A DNA stretch of 30,258 bases from CAYYJS01 sp964472315 (GCA_964472315.1 CAYYJS010000039.1:1-30258), one strand, 5' to 3'; positions 1-7,901 are shown, counted from the first letter of the stretch. Notes: generated by a model not told the origin, from the letters alone. Made by a program: numbers and translations.

Positions 1-2
1 GA

Positions 3-272
3 AGTCACGCATCGGGGATGCTCAGTCGCGTCGAGCACGGCGAAACGTTGGTGGTGATTCGGCATGGTCGGCCTATCGCCGAGGTGTCGCCCGTTTCCGC
101 GCTTGCCGGTGGTAATCCCTCATGGAAGAAGCCGGGCCTTCGCCTCATCGCGAAGGGCGCCAGTCTCGCCGCAGCGGTCCTGACGGAGCGAGATGATGAA
201 GGCGTTTGCCAAGCGCTTCGTCGAGGAACCGGGAAGCGATACCGTCGAGGCCGTCTGCGCCCACGCGATTGA
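3..272 (+). pseudogene. Phd/YefM-type antitoxin, 5' end outside window, 3' end run-on
   Basis: The frame is open from the window edge. The segment LSRVEHGETLVVIRHGRPIA followed by EVSPV is typical of the Phd/YefM/VapB antitoxin fold: a short helix, then the strand and turn with VIRHGRPIAE. The later WKKPGLRL stretch resembles the toxin-wrapping tail of antitoxins that partner PIN toxins. The true start probably lies left of base 1, since the usual N-terminal segment is missing; the ATG at 18 falls inside the domain. After about base 198 the frame runs into toxin DNA in the wrong frame and stops only at 272, so the natural stop appears to be lost. The simplest explanation is one small deletion at the antitoxin/toxin junction. 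The antitoxin fold may still be functional. Family assignment is from motif recognition only. Confidence 0.6.
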
Positions 273-384
273 ACTCGGGTTGAGCGTTCTTTGCGTACCG
301 GAGGTCATTTCCGCCCTTAACCGTCGCCTGCGCGAGCGCGCGCTGACCCTGGCCCAGTACCGTCAGGCAAAGCAACAACCTGCC
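193..384 (+). pseudogene. VapC-like PIN-domain toxin remnant, truncated at both ends
   Basis: From the ATG at 193 the frame gives AFAKRFVEEPGSDTVEAV, then LGLSVLCVPEVISALNRRLR and LTLAQYRQAKQQ, a recognisable PIN-domain N-terminal half. PIN toxins begin with a hydrophobic strand ending in Asp-x-Ser directly before AFAKR. Here MMK is followed at once by AFAKR, so roughly seven codons including the first catalytic Asp are missing. After about base 384 similarity stops and the frame continues with unrelated residues to 564, overlapping the end of the opposite-strand gene. The second half of the domain, with the remaining acidic residues, is absent. It should be inactive as a ribonuclease. It lies directly downstream of its presumed antitoxin. 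Confidence 0.7.
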
Positions 385-434
385 GTCCGGCCCCTGTCGG
401 GCAAGTCATCACGCCCGGATGGTGCCCCCTCAAC

Positions 435-2465
435 TCAGCGCCGCGGCGTGAGCTTGATCACGACCGTGCGGTTCTTGCGGCGGGACTCGTCGGAGTCGTT
501 GGCGAAGGGCGGATCGCTCTCGCCGGCCGAGGTCGGGAAGATGCTGTTGAGGGGGAATCCGTAGCGGGACTGGAGCAGGCGGACGACGACATCGGCGCGG
601 GCCATACCGAGGGCGAAATTGTCGAAATAGCGGCCCTGGCCGCTGGCGACGGGAATGGCATCGGTATGGCCCTCGACGACGACGCTGAAACGGTCCAGCC
701 ACGGCTTGAGTTGTGGGGCGAGGATATCCAGGTCCTGCTGTGCCTGGGCGCTGAGCTCGGTACTTGAAGAAAAGAGCCCGTAATCGAACACGATCGTGCA
801 GGTTTTCGCCTCCGGCGTGATGCGGGCCCGCGGGATCTTCAGCGTCGGCCACACGGCGCCCGAAGTCGCCGCGACGACCGGCTCCGTATCGACACCGGCG
901 GGGACGGGCGACAGGTCCTCCGCCGGCGGGGGAGGCGTCGGCATACGCGGCGGGGGCGGGCGCGGCATGGCGACCTGTTCGGTTGCGACATCGGCGTCCT
1001 CGGCATCCTCGGCGTCTTCCGTGCCCGCGCCCGCCGCGGCTGCGGCCGCATCCGCGGCGTGTTCCCCGGCCGGCGCGGCGACCGCGCCGGGGCGCGCCGG
1101 GGTGCGGTTGCCGAGGAGATAACCGAGTCCGGCGGCCAGGCCGATGGCCGCGGCGATCGCGAGAACGATCCCGAGGGTTTGCCAGGGGCGGCGCTCCAGG
1201 TGTTTCACCGTGCTTTCGAGCGTCGCGGTACGTTCCCGTTCCGCATTCAGCGCGGCCCGCGTCTGCTCCAGATGGTCGGAGAGTTGCTCGATGCGGGCGG
1301 CGGTATGCGGGTCGGCGTCGAGCTCCGAGGGCACGGCGCCGCGTTCGACCTCGGGGTCGGCGAGAATGCACCGCAAGGCGCGGGTGAGCACGGCGGTCTT
1401 GGCCTGGAGGCGGTCATTGATCGCGGCGGCCTCCTGCTTGCTGCGTTGTTCGAGTTGGACGAGTTCGGCGCGCACCTTGTCGAGCGATTCGAACTGCTGC
1501 TGGCTCTCGACCTGCAGACGGTCGTAGTGGTCCTGCAGTTGCCGAAGCTGGGCCCGTGCGTTCTCGAGCTCGGATTCGGCGGCCGTGGCGCGTTCCTGCT
1601 GTTCCAGCGACTCGTGCTCGCTCTGTTCGCGGGCCTTATCGGCGGCGCGGGCGTCCTCCTCCACCTTGCGGAGTTGATCCTGCATGGCGGTGGTTTCGGC
1701 CTTCTGCGCCATGAGTTCGCGGCGGGCATCCGAAAGCTGGGCGCGTGCCTGTCGCGCGCTCTGCTGGAGCATCTCAAGCCGCTGCGCGATGGCATCGCCG
1801 GGCAGTGTGGTGTGCGGCGGAGGAGGCGGCGGCTTGACGGGTGCGGGCGGCTGATCGTTGCGCGGGGCCTTGGCGGGCTCGCGGGTGTCGAGCGCGACCG
1901 CCGCGGTGTCGTCGATATCGGCCTCGGATACCGCCTCCGGCGGAGGCGCCTCGACGGCATCCAAGGCTGTCGCCTCGGGCCGTTCGTCTTCCGGCTCGGC
2001 GGCCGGCGAGACGGGTTGTTGCGGGGGCGATTGCGCCGCCCGCGGCGTCGCGGTGCCGATGCCGGGCGCCAAGGCGAGCTCGGCCTGGCCCTCGTCGGCC
2101 AGGTCGCTCACGAGCGCGCCGAGCGAGAGCTGCTCGCCGGTTTTACGTTTTCGTGCTGTCATGTCCTCACTCAGGATTCCGTTGGTTATCAGTTCGGGAA
2201 TCGTTTCGCGACACACCGGTCCGTAGAGTCCGCCACCGGGCAGAAGCACCTCCCAATCCATCGCGAAGGCGTCGACATTGCAGGCCGGAACCCAGGTTTC
2301 GCCATCGGGCGAGACCTCGTTCTCCGGCTCGATGCGGCCCTGTCGTGCCCAGGCGACGAGTTCGCCGAGAGCGACGGGGCCATAGGTGCTGCCGTCGTCG
2401 ATACGCAGAAACCACGCGGCCGCGTCGGCAGGCGTGCGGGTCAGGTTCTTGTGAACGACGGACAT
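435..2465 (-). CDS. Inner-membrane protein with two GYF_2 domains, coiled coil and OmpA-like peptidoglycan-binding domain
   Basis: With the ATG at 2465 the product is 676 aa (a TTG four codons upstream is also possible). In order: two GYF_2-like modules at about 16-68 and 70-120 (WFLRIDDGSTYGPV, then WEVLLPGGGLYGPV), a Pro/Ala/Glu-rich linker to about 222, a long charged coiled coil at about 225-425, one membrane helix at about 429-452, an acidic Pro-rich linker, and an OmpA/MotB C-terminal domain at about 554-676. That last domain has the peptidoglycan-contact motif GHTD at 599-602 and the terminal Arg-rich RRKNRTVVIKL. Predicted topology puts the GYF and coiled-coil part in the cytoplasm and the OmpA domain in the periplasm, so it could link a cytoplasmic Pro-rich partner to the cell wall. 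It stands alone, divergent from the HIT operon. MotB-like anchoring is known for the OmpA family; the partner is unknown. Confidence 0.85.
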   Translation of the reverse strand: MSVVHKNLTRTPADAAAWFLRIDDGSTYGPVALGELVAWARQGRIEPENEVSPDGETWVPACNVDAFAMDWEVLLPGGGLYGPVCRETIPELITNGILSEDMTARKRKTGEQLSLGALVSDLADEGQAELALAPGIGTATPRAAQSPPQQPVSPAAEPEDERPEATALDAVEAPPPEAVSEADIDDTAAVALDTREPAKAPRNDQPPAPVKPPPPPPHTTLPGDAIAQRLEMLQQSARQARAQLSDARRELMAQKAETTAMQDQLRKVEEDARAADKAREQSEHESLEQQERATAAESELENARAQLRQLQDHYDRLQVESQQQFESLDKVRAELVQLEQRSKQEAAAINDRLQAKTAVLTRALRCILADPEVERGAVPSELDADPHTAARIEQLSDHLEQTRAALNAERERTATLESTVKHLERRPWQTLGIVLAIAAAIGLAAGLGYLLGNRTPARPGAVAAPAGEHAADAAAAAAGAGTEDAEDAEDADVATEQVAMPRPPPPRMPTPPPPAEDLSPVPAGVDTEPVVAATSGAVWPTLKIPRARITPEAKTCTIVFDYGLFSSSTELSAQAQQDLDILAPQLKPWLDRFSVVVEGHTDAIPVASGQGRYFDNFALGMARADVVVRLLQSRYGFPLNSIFPTSAGESDPPFANDSDESRRKNRTVVIKLTPRR

Positions 2466-2833
2466 GCCCGCATTCAATCAGTTTGCCCACGCAAGATCAA
2501 GCCGCGGTTGTCACACCCTCCGGCTTTGAGGGGAGAGAAGGGGCAGGCTGTCTGAGCGTTGGGGAATGTCGCCTCCACCATCTGAACTGCGATTCGACAG
2601 TCTATGACCTCCAGAACCGCCTGGTGCTCGATCTCATGTACGACGCCAAAGCGGCGCCCGCGCCTGCAGGCGCCATCATCGCCATCGCGAGAATCGCGGC
2701 GCTCCCGAATTGCGGGGTTGATCTTGGCGGCGGGGTTCCGGTAGCATGCCGGGTATCGCGCATCACGCGATCGGGTGTCGATACGGGCGTGTCGTCGGCC
2801 CGGACGGGGCGCATGTTCAGGGAGGTCGGAACT
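2466..2833. other. Intergenic region between divergent genes
   Basis: About 370 bases separate the OmpA-like gene from the HIT gene. Long frames cross it on both strands, but none has a convincing start and ribosome site. A 14-base perfect palindrome, GCGCCTGCAGGCGC, lies at 2660-2673. A candidate promoter for the HIT gene is listed separately. I see no RNA gene. Confidence 0.6.
2718..2747 (+). promoter_or_regulatory. Candidate sigma-70-type promoter upstream of the HIT gene
   Basis: TTGATC at 2718-2723 and TAGCAT at 2742-2747 are separated by 18 bases. Each box matches the consensus at about four of six positions. It points at the HIT operon and leaves a leader of roughly 80 bases. The assignment is weak and rests on spacing and box similarity only. 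Confidence 0.3.
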
Positions 2834-3262
2834 GTGAGCGATGATTGCATTTTCTGCAGGATCGTGGCTGGCGAGTTGCCGTGTACCCGCGTGTACGAAG
2901 ACGCCGATGTGCTGGCCTTCCTCGATATCGGTCCGATCATCAAGGGGCATACACTGGTGATTCCGAAGGCCCACCATGAGTCGATCGTGGATACGCCGCC
3001 GGAATTGCTGCGAAAAGCGATCACGGTGGTCCGTGCGATCGCCGGCGCGGAGATGGCCGGGCTGAAGGCGGATGGCGTGAATGTGACCCAGGCGAACGGG
3101 CGTTCCGCCGGGCAGGTCGTCCCGCACCTCCATTTCCACGTCATTCCGCGATTCGAGACCGATGGTCACAAATGGAACTGGCGCACCGTGCAGTACGCCG
3201 GCTCGGATGAGATGACGGCGGTCGCGGCCGATATTCGGAAAGCGCTGGGCCCGCATGCGTGA
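2834..3262 (+). CDS. HIT family (histidine triad) nucleotide hydrolase
   Basis: The product is 142 aa, the usual size of Hint/HinT proteins. The start is GTG at 2834, chosen because GGAGG at 2821-2825 sits 8 bases upstream and the protein then begins SDDCIFCRI as in the family. Visible features are the N-terminal Cys-x2-Cys pair (C5, C8), the core GHTLVIPKAHHES and the histidine triad HLHFH (H98, H100, H102) that performs nucleotidyl transfer. Family members hydrolyse purine nucleoside phosphoramidates or acyl adenylates in the cytosol. Its stop overlaps the start of the next gene, so it heads a three-gene operon with the TIGR04138 protein and the M16 protease. The exact substrate cannot be told from sequence. 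Confidence 0.92.
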   Translation: MSDDCIFCRIVAGELPCTRVYEDADVLAFLDIGPIIKGHTLVIPKAHHESIVDTPPELLRKAITVVRAIAGAEMAGLKADGVNVTQANGRSAGQVVPHLHFHVIPRFETDGHKWNWRTVQYAGSDEMTAVAADIRKALGPHA

Positions 3263-3698
3263 AGCGGCCTTCATGGAATCGGTGAAGCGGATTCGCGAAC
3301 GCGATCAGCGGTATGACATCGAGGCCTACTTCTTCATCCGCGAAGCGCTGGACTTCACGATGAAGATGCTGGAGAAGCCCGACGAAGGACCCGCGCGCCA
3401 CGTTTCCGGCGGCGAGCTGCTGGAGGGGATCCGGCGCTTTGCGCTGAACGAGTTCGGGCCGATTACGCTTAAAGTGCTGAACACGTGGGGCATCCGCAAG
3501 ACCGACGACATTGGCGAGATCGTCTTCAACCTCGTCGAATCGGGCGAATTGGGGAAGACGGACAAAGACCGGCGCGAGGATTTCGCCGGTGGTTTCGATT
3601 TCGAAGATGCGTTCGCCAAGCCGTTTCTGCCGCGGAAGCGGGGGAGTGACGACGGCGGCAATGCGAAGCGGGGGGGCGGGGGCAAGGAGAAGCGATGA
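3255..3698 (+). CDS. TIGR04138 / Minf_1886 family protein (PVC-restricted, function unknown)
   Basis: The product is 147 aa from the ATG at 3255, which overlaps the HIT stop by 8 bases; an internal ATG at 3273 is an alternative start. Conserved-looking blocks are YDIEAYFFIREALDFT, RHVSGGELLEGIRRFA, FGPITLKVLNTWGI and DIGEIVFNLVESGELGKT, followed by a low-complexity basic and Gly-rich tail. I recognise these as the family described as restricted to Verrucomicrobia and Planctomycetes. No catalytic motif, signal peptide or membrane helix is visible, so it is probably cytosolic. Translational coupling to HIT upstream and M16 downstream suggests co-expression, but no function can be assigned. It is the strongest taxonomic marker in the window. 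Confidence 0.85.
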   Translation: MREAAFMESVKRIRERDQRYDIEAYFFIREALDFTMKMLEKPDEGPARHVSGGELLEGIRRFALNEFGPITLKVLNTWGIRKTDDIGEIVFNLVESGELGKTDKDRREDFAGGFDFEDAFAKPFLPRKRGSDDGGNAKRGGGGKEKR

Positions 3699-6337
3699 CG
3701 CGTCAGGCACGTTGTCTTCCGCGCCTGCCGCTCACGGTGGCGGCGTTGGCCTTGGGTCTGGCGGTTGCCACACGCGCGGCCGGCGATGCGGTCGGCACGG
3801 CCATCGAGGTCCTTCGGCGCGCGAATGCGCCGCTGGAGCAGTTCACGCTCGATAACGGCATGGTGTGTCTGCTCAAGCGCGACACCGCGGCGCCGGTCGT
3901 ATCGGTCCAGGTCTGGGTTGGCGCCGGATCGATCCACGAACACGAGTATCTCGGCTGCGGCCTGTCGCACGCGATCGAGCACATGATCTTCAACGGCACC
4001 GCCACCCGCGCGCCGAACGCCATCACGCGCGAGATCAACGACGCCGGCGGCTCCATCAATGCCTACACGACCTTCGACCGCGTGGTTTTCCATGCCGACC
4101 TGCCGTCGCGCCACTGGCGCGTGGGGTTCGACGCCATCGCCGACTCCGTCATGCACGCCGCCTTTCCGGACGCGGAATGGCAACAGGAGCGCGAGGTCAT
4201 CCTGCGCGAATTCGCGATGGGGCGTGACGATCCCGACCGCGTGATCGACAAGCTGCTGTGGAGCACGGCATTCGCCGAACACCCCTACCGGCATCCGGTG
4301 ATCGGCCACGAGGACTTGTTCCGGCAGGTGACCCGCGACGATCTCGCGGCGTTCTTCAAGCAGCATTATGTGCCCGACAACATGATCCTTGCGATCGTCG
4401 GCGACGTGGATACGCGCGAGGTGCGCACGGTCGTCACCGACACGTTCGCGGGTTTCGCGCGCCGCCCGCGGCCCCCGGTCCCGCTGCCGCGGGAGCCGGA
4501 GCAGTTCCAGCCGCGCCGGGAGCGGCGGGAGGGCGACTACGAGGTCGCGCGCCTCGTGTATGCCTTCCATACCGTGCCGTTGCACCACCCGGATGCCGCC
4601 GCGCTGGATGTGCTGGCCGCGATCGCCGGGGACGGGCGGTCGTCGATCCTGGTGCGCGGACTGCGTGAGGAGCGGCGCCTCGTGCACGAGATCGACGCTT
4701 GGTCGTATACGCCGCGCGAGCCCGGGCTTTTCGGCGTGTCCGCGACGTTTGCGCCCGAGCGCGAAGCCGAGGTGTGCGACGCCGTCCTCGGTGAGCTGGC
4801 GTCCCTGGCGAAGACCCGGTTCCGGGATGCGGAGATCGACAAGGCCATTCGGCGCGTGCTGGCCGTCGAACTCGGGGAGTTGGCGACGATGAAGGGGCAG
4901 GCCTCGGCTTACGCGTCGGGCCTGTTCTTTGCCGGCGACCCCCGTTTCGGCGAGGTCTACCTCGAACGCCTTCGTCGGGTGACGCCCGATGCGCTGCGCG
5001 GCGTTGCCGCGCGGTATCTGACGGAAGCCAACCGGACGCTGGTGGTGCTGGCGCCGCGCGTCGAGGCCGCCGCCGCGGTCGGGGAGGGGGCGCCGGCGAG
5101 CGTGACCGCCCGGCCCGTCCGCGCGCGGATCGAGAACGATATTCCGGTGATCGTGCGCGAAGACCGCCGGTTGCCGTTCGTGGACATCTGCGTCGCGCTG
5201 CGCGGCGGGTTGCTCGCGGAGACCGAGGACACCGTCGGGATCACCGCCGTGGCCGCGGAGTTGCTCGTCCGCGGAACGGCGGACCGCGACGCGCGGGATA
5301 TCGCCCTGGCGGTCGAGCGCGTCGGCGGTCAGTTGAGCGCATTTTCGGGCTACAACAGTTTCGGTCTCCAGGCCCGCTGCATGTCCGCCGATATCGACGG
5401 GATCATGGCGCTGATTGCGGAGTGTCTGGCCGAGAGCATCTTCGCCCAGGAGGAACTCGACAAGGTGCGCGAGCTTCAGATCGCCGCCATCCGCCGGCAG
5501 CGGGAACAGCCGATGGCCATCGCCCAGGCCAACCTGCGCGACCTGCTGTTTCCGGGGCATCCCTACCGCTGGGATCGGCTCGGAACCGAAGCGACCGTCG
5601 GCACGCTCGATCGCCGCCGCATTCGCGACCACTACCGCCGGCTGTTCATGTCCGGCAATCTGGTGATCGCCGTGTTCGGCGACATCGACGCGGATGCGGC
5701 CGCGTCGCTGGCGGCCCATCACTTCCGGGGGGTGCCCCGGGGCCGCGTGACGGTGGCGGAGGCGGTTGCCGTTCCCCAACTGCCGCGGCGTGTCGCGGTG
5801 GAGGAACCGCGGGCGCAGGCGATCGTGCTGGCCGGGTTCCCGGGCGTCACCGTATTCGATCCGCGTGCCGATGCGCTCGGCATTCTGGAGGATGCCCTGA
5901 GCGGGCTGGCGTCCGACCTTGCCGAGGCCGTGCGCGGCGACGGTGCGCTCGCCTATTACGTCGGCGCGTATCAGCAACTCGGGCTGGCCCCCGGTGCGTT
6001 CGTCCTGTACGCGGGAACCCGTGCGGATGTTGTGGCCGACGTGGAGACCCTCTTTGCCCGCGAGATCTCGCGCGTGATCACCGACGGGTTGCGCGAAGAA
6101 GAACTGGCGCGCGCGCGCGGCCGACTGATCGCCGAGCACGACATGAGTCTTCAGAACAACGGACAAACGGCCATGACCTGCGCGCTCGACGAACTGTACG
6201 GTCTTGGCTACGACCATGCCTTCTCGCTGCCGGAACGGCTGCGTGCCGTGACCGCGCGGCAGGTCCGCGAGGCCGCCGGCGGCATCCTCGACACCAACCG
6301 CATGGCCGTGTCCGTCGTGACGCCCGATGCACAGTGA
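3695..6337 (+). CDS. M16 family zinc metallopeptidase, two-repeat, exported
   Basis: The product is 880 aa. An N-terminal hydrophobic segment (about 12-29) ending in ATRAAG looks like a Sec signal peptide, placing the enzyme in the periplasm. The first M16 repeat has the inverted zinc motif H92-AIE-H96 (HxxEH with catalytic E95) and the downstream zinc ligand near E172 in EVILREF. The second repeat, from about residue 500, begins with LPFVDICVALRGG and lacks the HxxEH motif, as is normal for the inactive half that closes the chamber. The length fits the pitrilysin/PqqL-like double-domain class. ATGA overlap with the preceding gene indicates coupling. The family degrades peptides taken into a closed cavity; the substrate here is unknown. 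Confidence 0.93.
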   Translation: MTRQARCLPRLPLTVAALALGLAVATRAAGDAVGTAIEVLRRANAPLEQFTLDNGMVCLLKRDTAAPVVSVQVWVGAGSIHEHEYLGCGLSHAIEHMIFNGTATRAPNAITREINDAGGSINAYTTFDRVVFHADLPSRHWRVGFDAIADSVMHAAFPDAEWQQEREVILREFAMGRDDPDRVIDKLLWSTAFAEHPYRHPVIGHEDLFRQVTRDDLAAFFKQHYVPDNMILAIVGDVDTREVRTVVTDTFAGFARRPRPPVPLPREPEQFQPRRERREGDYEVARLVYAFHTVPLHHPDAAALDVLAAIAGDGRSSILVRGLREERRLVHEIDAWSYTPREPGLFGVSATFAPEREAEVCDAVLGELASLAKTRFRDAEIDKAIRRVLAVELGELATMKGQASAYASGLFFAGDPRFGEVYLERLRRVTPDALRGVAARYLTEANRTLVVLAPRVEAAAAVGEGAPASVTARPVRARIENDIPVIVREDRRLPFVDICVALRGGLLAETEDTVGITAVAAELLVRGTADRDARDIALAVERVGGQLSAFSGYNSFGLQARCMSADIDGIMALIAECLAESIFAQEELDKVRELQIAAIRRQREQPMAIAQANLRDLLFPGHPYRWDRLGTEATVGTLDRRRIRDHYRRLFMSGNLVIAVFGDIDADAAASLAAHHFRGVPRGRVTVAEAVAVPQLPRRVAVEEPRAQAIVLAGFPGVTVFDPRADALGILEDALSGLASDLAEAVRGDGALAYYVGAYQQLGLAPGAFVLYAGTRADVVADVETLFAREISRVITDGLREEELARARGRLIAEHDMSLQNNGQTAMTCALDELYGLGYDHAFSLPERLRAVTARQVREAAGGILDTNRMAVSVVTPDAQ

Positions 6338-6444
6338 TGCCGATCGTGCGACGAGTGAAGGGATCGCTTGCACCTCAAGGCCGGCGGTGTATCCTCGCAG
6401 CATGACCGATAACGCTATTGGTTGAGGCAATCGGGAGATGGATG

Positions 6445-6473
6445 TTGACGCGTAATCACAATGTACCTACATT
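6445..6473 (+). promoter_or_regulatory. Sigma-70-like promoter of the mazEF-type operon
   Basis: TTGACG (6445-6450) and TACATT (6468-6473) are separated by exactly 17 bases, close to consensus. The predicted transcription start lies about 6-8 bases after the -10 box, at or next to the ATG at 6480. The transcript would therefore be nearly or fully leaderless, consistent with the absence of a ribosome-binding site before the antitoxin. Confidence 0.7.
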
Positions 6474-6475
6474 GT
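6458..6475. promoter_or_regulatory. Perfect palindromic operator overlapping the -10 box
   Basis: ACAATGTA-CC-TACATTGT is a perfect 8+8 inverted repeat with a 2-base centre. Its right arm covers the -10 box of the promoter. MazE/AbrB-fold antitoxins are known to repress their own operon by binding such sites, so this is the likely autoregulatory operator. The binding itself is inferred. Confidence 0.75.
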
Positions 6476-6479
6476 CTTT

Positions 6480-6734
6480 ATGAAAACGACATTAATACCC
6501 ATCGGGAACTCGCGTGGAGTTCGGATACCTAAGCCGTTCATCGAACAGTGCGGCCTCGCCGAGGAAGTGGAGATGGATGTACGGGACTGCATGATCCTCA
6601 TCCATGCGCCCTCCCGGCCCCGATCAGGCTGGGACGCAGCGTTCGAGTCGATGGCCCGCCAAGGGGACGACAAGTTACTCGACCCAGTGCCCATTCCCAC
6701 GCGATGGGATAAAGAGGAATGGCAATGGAAGTGA
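6480..6734 (+). CDS. MazE-like antitoxin (AbrB/SpoVT fold)
   Basis: The product is 84 aa. The N-terminus MKTTLIPIGNSRGVRIPK carries the swapped-hairpin AbrB/MazE DNA-binding signature (IGNSRGVRIP), so the ATG at 6480 is firmly the start even though no Shine-Dalgarno sequence precedes it. The C-terminal part, rich in Trp and charged residues (WDKEEWQWK), would be the toxin-binding tail. The gene overlaps the downstream toxin by about 10 bases, the usual antitoxin-first order. With the promoter and palindrome just upstream, the picture is of a self-repressing, probably leaderless operon. The protein would neutralise the MazF-like toxin in the cytosol. Confidence 0.88.
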   Translation: MKTTLIPIGNSRGVRIPKPFIEQCGLAEEVEMDVRDCMILIHAPSRPRSGWDAAFESMARQGDDKLLDPVPIPTRWDKEEWQWK

Positions 6735-7048
6735 GTCGCTTTGATGTGTTTCTCGTGGCGCTGGATCCGACGGTCGGGCATGAGATCAAGAAGGTGCGTC
6801 CTTGCGTGGTGATTTCGCCGGATGAGATGAACCGTCATATCGGCACGGTCATCATCGCGCCTATGACGACGAAGGGACGCGAGTACCCAACACGTGTGGC
6901 ATGCACGTTTCAGGGCGTCGAAGGGCAAGTTGTACCGGACCAGTTGAGAACCGTGGACAAAGCACGATTGGTAAAGAAACTGGGGCGACTTTCTCCGGCG
7001 GCAGGAGACCATGTCCTCGATATCCTGATCGAACTGTTTCAGAAGTGA
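6725..7048 (+). CDS. MazF/PemK-type mRNA interferase toxin
   Basis: The product is 107 aa from the ATG at 6725. This start is preferred over the ATG at 6719 because AGAGG sits about 7 bases before it. Family blocks are FDVFLVALDPTVGHEIKKVR, PCVVISPDEMN, GTVIIAPMTTKGR, PTRVACTF and GQVVPDQLRTVDKARLVKKL. This is the complete CcdB/PemK barrel, including the conserved Arg in the KKVRPCVV segment and the QLRTVDK loop implicated in RNA cleavage. Length and motifs are intact, so the toxin is probably active. It is translationally coupled to the antitoxin in front of it. Base composition is slightly less GC-rich than in the neighbouring operons, which would suit acquired DNA. Confidence 0.93.
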   Translation: MEVSRFDVFLVALDPTVGHEIKKVRPCVVISPDEMNRHIGTVIIAPMTTKGREYPTRVACTFQGVEGQVVPDQLRTVDKARLVKKLGRLSPAAGDHVLDILIELFQK

Positions 7049-7081
7049 AGCAGCCAACAACCAAATCCAGGCGATATTGAA

Positions 7082-7859
7082 ATGCAGATGACTGAGAAGG
7101 ACAAACAGGTTTTAAGACGTTTGGCTGAACGCTACAGCGAAATTGTAAATAGGGATGTTCAAAAGGAACGTATGGAACGGTACTACCGGACCAAAGCCGC
7201 GCGGTGGGTCGTTCCGGGTTGACCGGGAGGGAACCGCGCGTCAGCGCGCGTTTCTGGAAGATGTCTTGGGGGATATCCTGCCGGTGCGTATGGTCATGGG
7301 CAGCCTGCCGGGGTGGATCACCAACCCGCTCGTGCATCTGATGGGCATGGAAGCCTATTACATAGCCATGTTCGACTGCCCGGAGGCCGTGCATCAGGCC
7401 ATGGAGATGGCGACCTCGGTCTACGAGCGGTACTACGATTTCCTCGAGCATGAGCGGCTACTGCTGCCGACGAATGGCCTGAGCCCCCTGTCCCAGGAAT
7501 CCTTCGCTTTCACCGACGAACTGCCGACCGACAATGTGACGCGCACAACAGAGTGCTGGGGTTTCCTGGAGTCGCAGGAAACCACGGCGGTCTCGGCGGA
7601 TACCTTCGGCGAGTTTGTTTTCCCGTACCAGCAACGTGTTGTTTACTACAGCAAACCCCGGGCCGAGTTCGTTACCTGCGATGGACCGCTCAACGACGAG
7701 GCCATCAGAACGTATTTCAAAGGAGTCTGCGAGGCAGCAAGCGGATGTCTCTTCGAGATTGCGCAACGGGAAGTCGGGACGATTTTCGGCGATTTCGAGC
7801 GGGGCCGTCACTATGTGCGCCTGGCCAAGGAGGCCGTCGACCGCTACTGGTGCTCCTGA
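7082..7859 (+). pseudogene. Uroporphyrinogen decarboxylase (UroD)-like gene, broken by deletions and a frameshift
   Basis: The first frame (ATG 7082) gives MTEKDKQVLRRLAERYSEIV and ERMERYYRTKA, the N-terminus of large UroD/MtaA-like proteins of environmental PVC bacteria, then stops near 7220. From about 7213 another frame resumes with RQRAFLEDVLGDILPVRMVM, GWITNPLVHLMGMEAYY, ECWGFLESQETTAVSADTF and GEFVFPYQQR, then jumps to VVYYSKPRAEFVTCDGPLND and GCLFEIAQREVGTIFGDFER, ending normally at 7859. Compared with the usual length of about 350-400 aa, residues are missing after the N-terminal block and again between YQQR and VVYYSKP, where the family has its Cys/His-containing metal-site segment. 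The gene is therefore inactive. Family members act in methyl transfer or decarboxylation. Sequence comparison is from memory. Confidence 0.8.
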
Positions 7860-7878
7860 CAGCAGACATGCGCACCGG

Positions 7879-7901
7879 ACCAGAGTGCGATACGCTCTGG
7901 T
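7879..7901. terminator. Hairpin after the UroD-like pseudogene
   Basis: ACCAGAG and CTCTGGT form a 7-bp stem that extends by a T-G wobble and a G-C pair around a 5-base loop, 20 bases after the pseudogene stop. No T-tract follows, so termination function is uncertain. It could be a transcript-end stabiliser. Confidence 0.35.

Noticed and set aside
1059..2555. Long plus-strand frame of about 498 codons opposite the OmpA-like gene
   Set aside because: It is a shadow frame in GC-rich DNA. The minus strand has clear GYF_2 and OmpA motifs.
2560..2660. Minus-strand VVHEIEHQAVLEVI as a RelE-type toxin remnant
   Set aside because: The resemblance to the RelE VVYEI core is short, the flanks do not continue it, and there is no matching start or partner.
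3326..6430. Minus-strand frame of more than 1000 codons opposite the M16 gene
   Set aside because: No recognisable domain, Arg/His-rich shadow composition; the plus strand encodes an intact M16 protease.
7155..7220. ATG at 7155 as the true start of the UroD-like gene
   Set aside because: The first residues of that frame do not resemble the family, while the family N-terminus is found in another frame from 7082.
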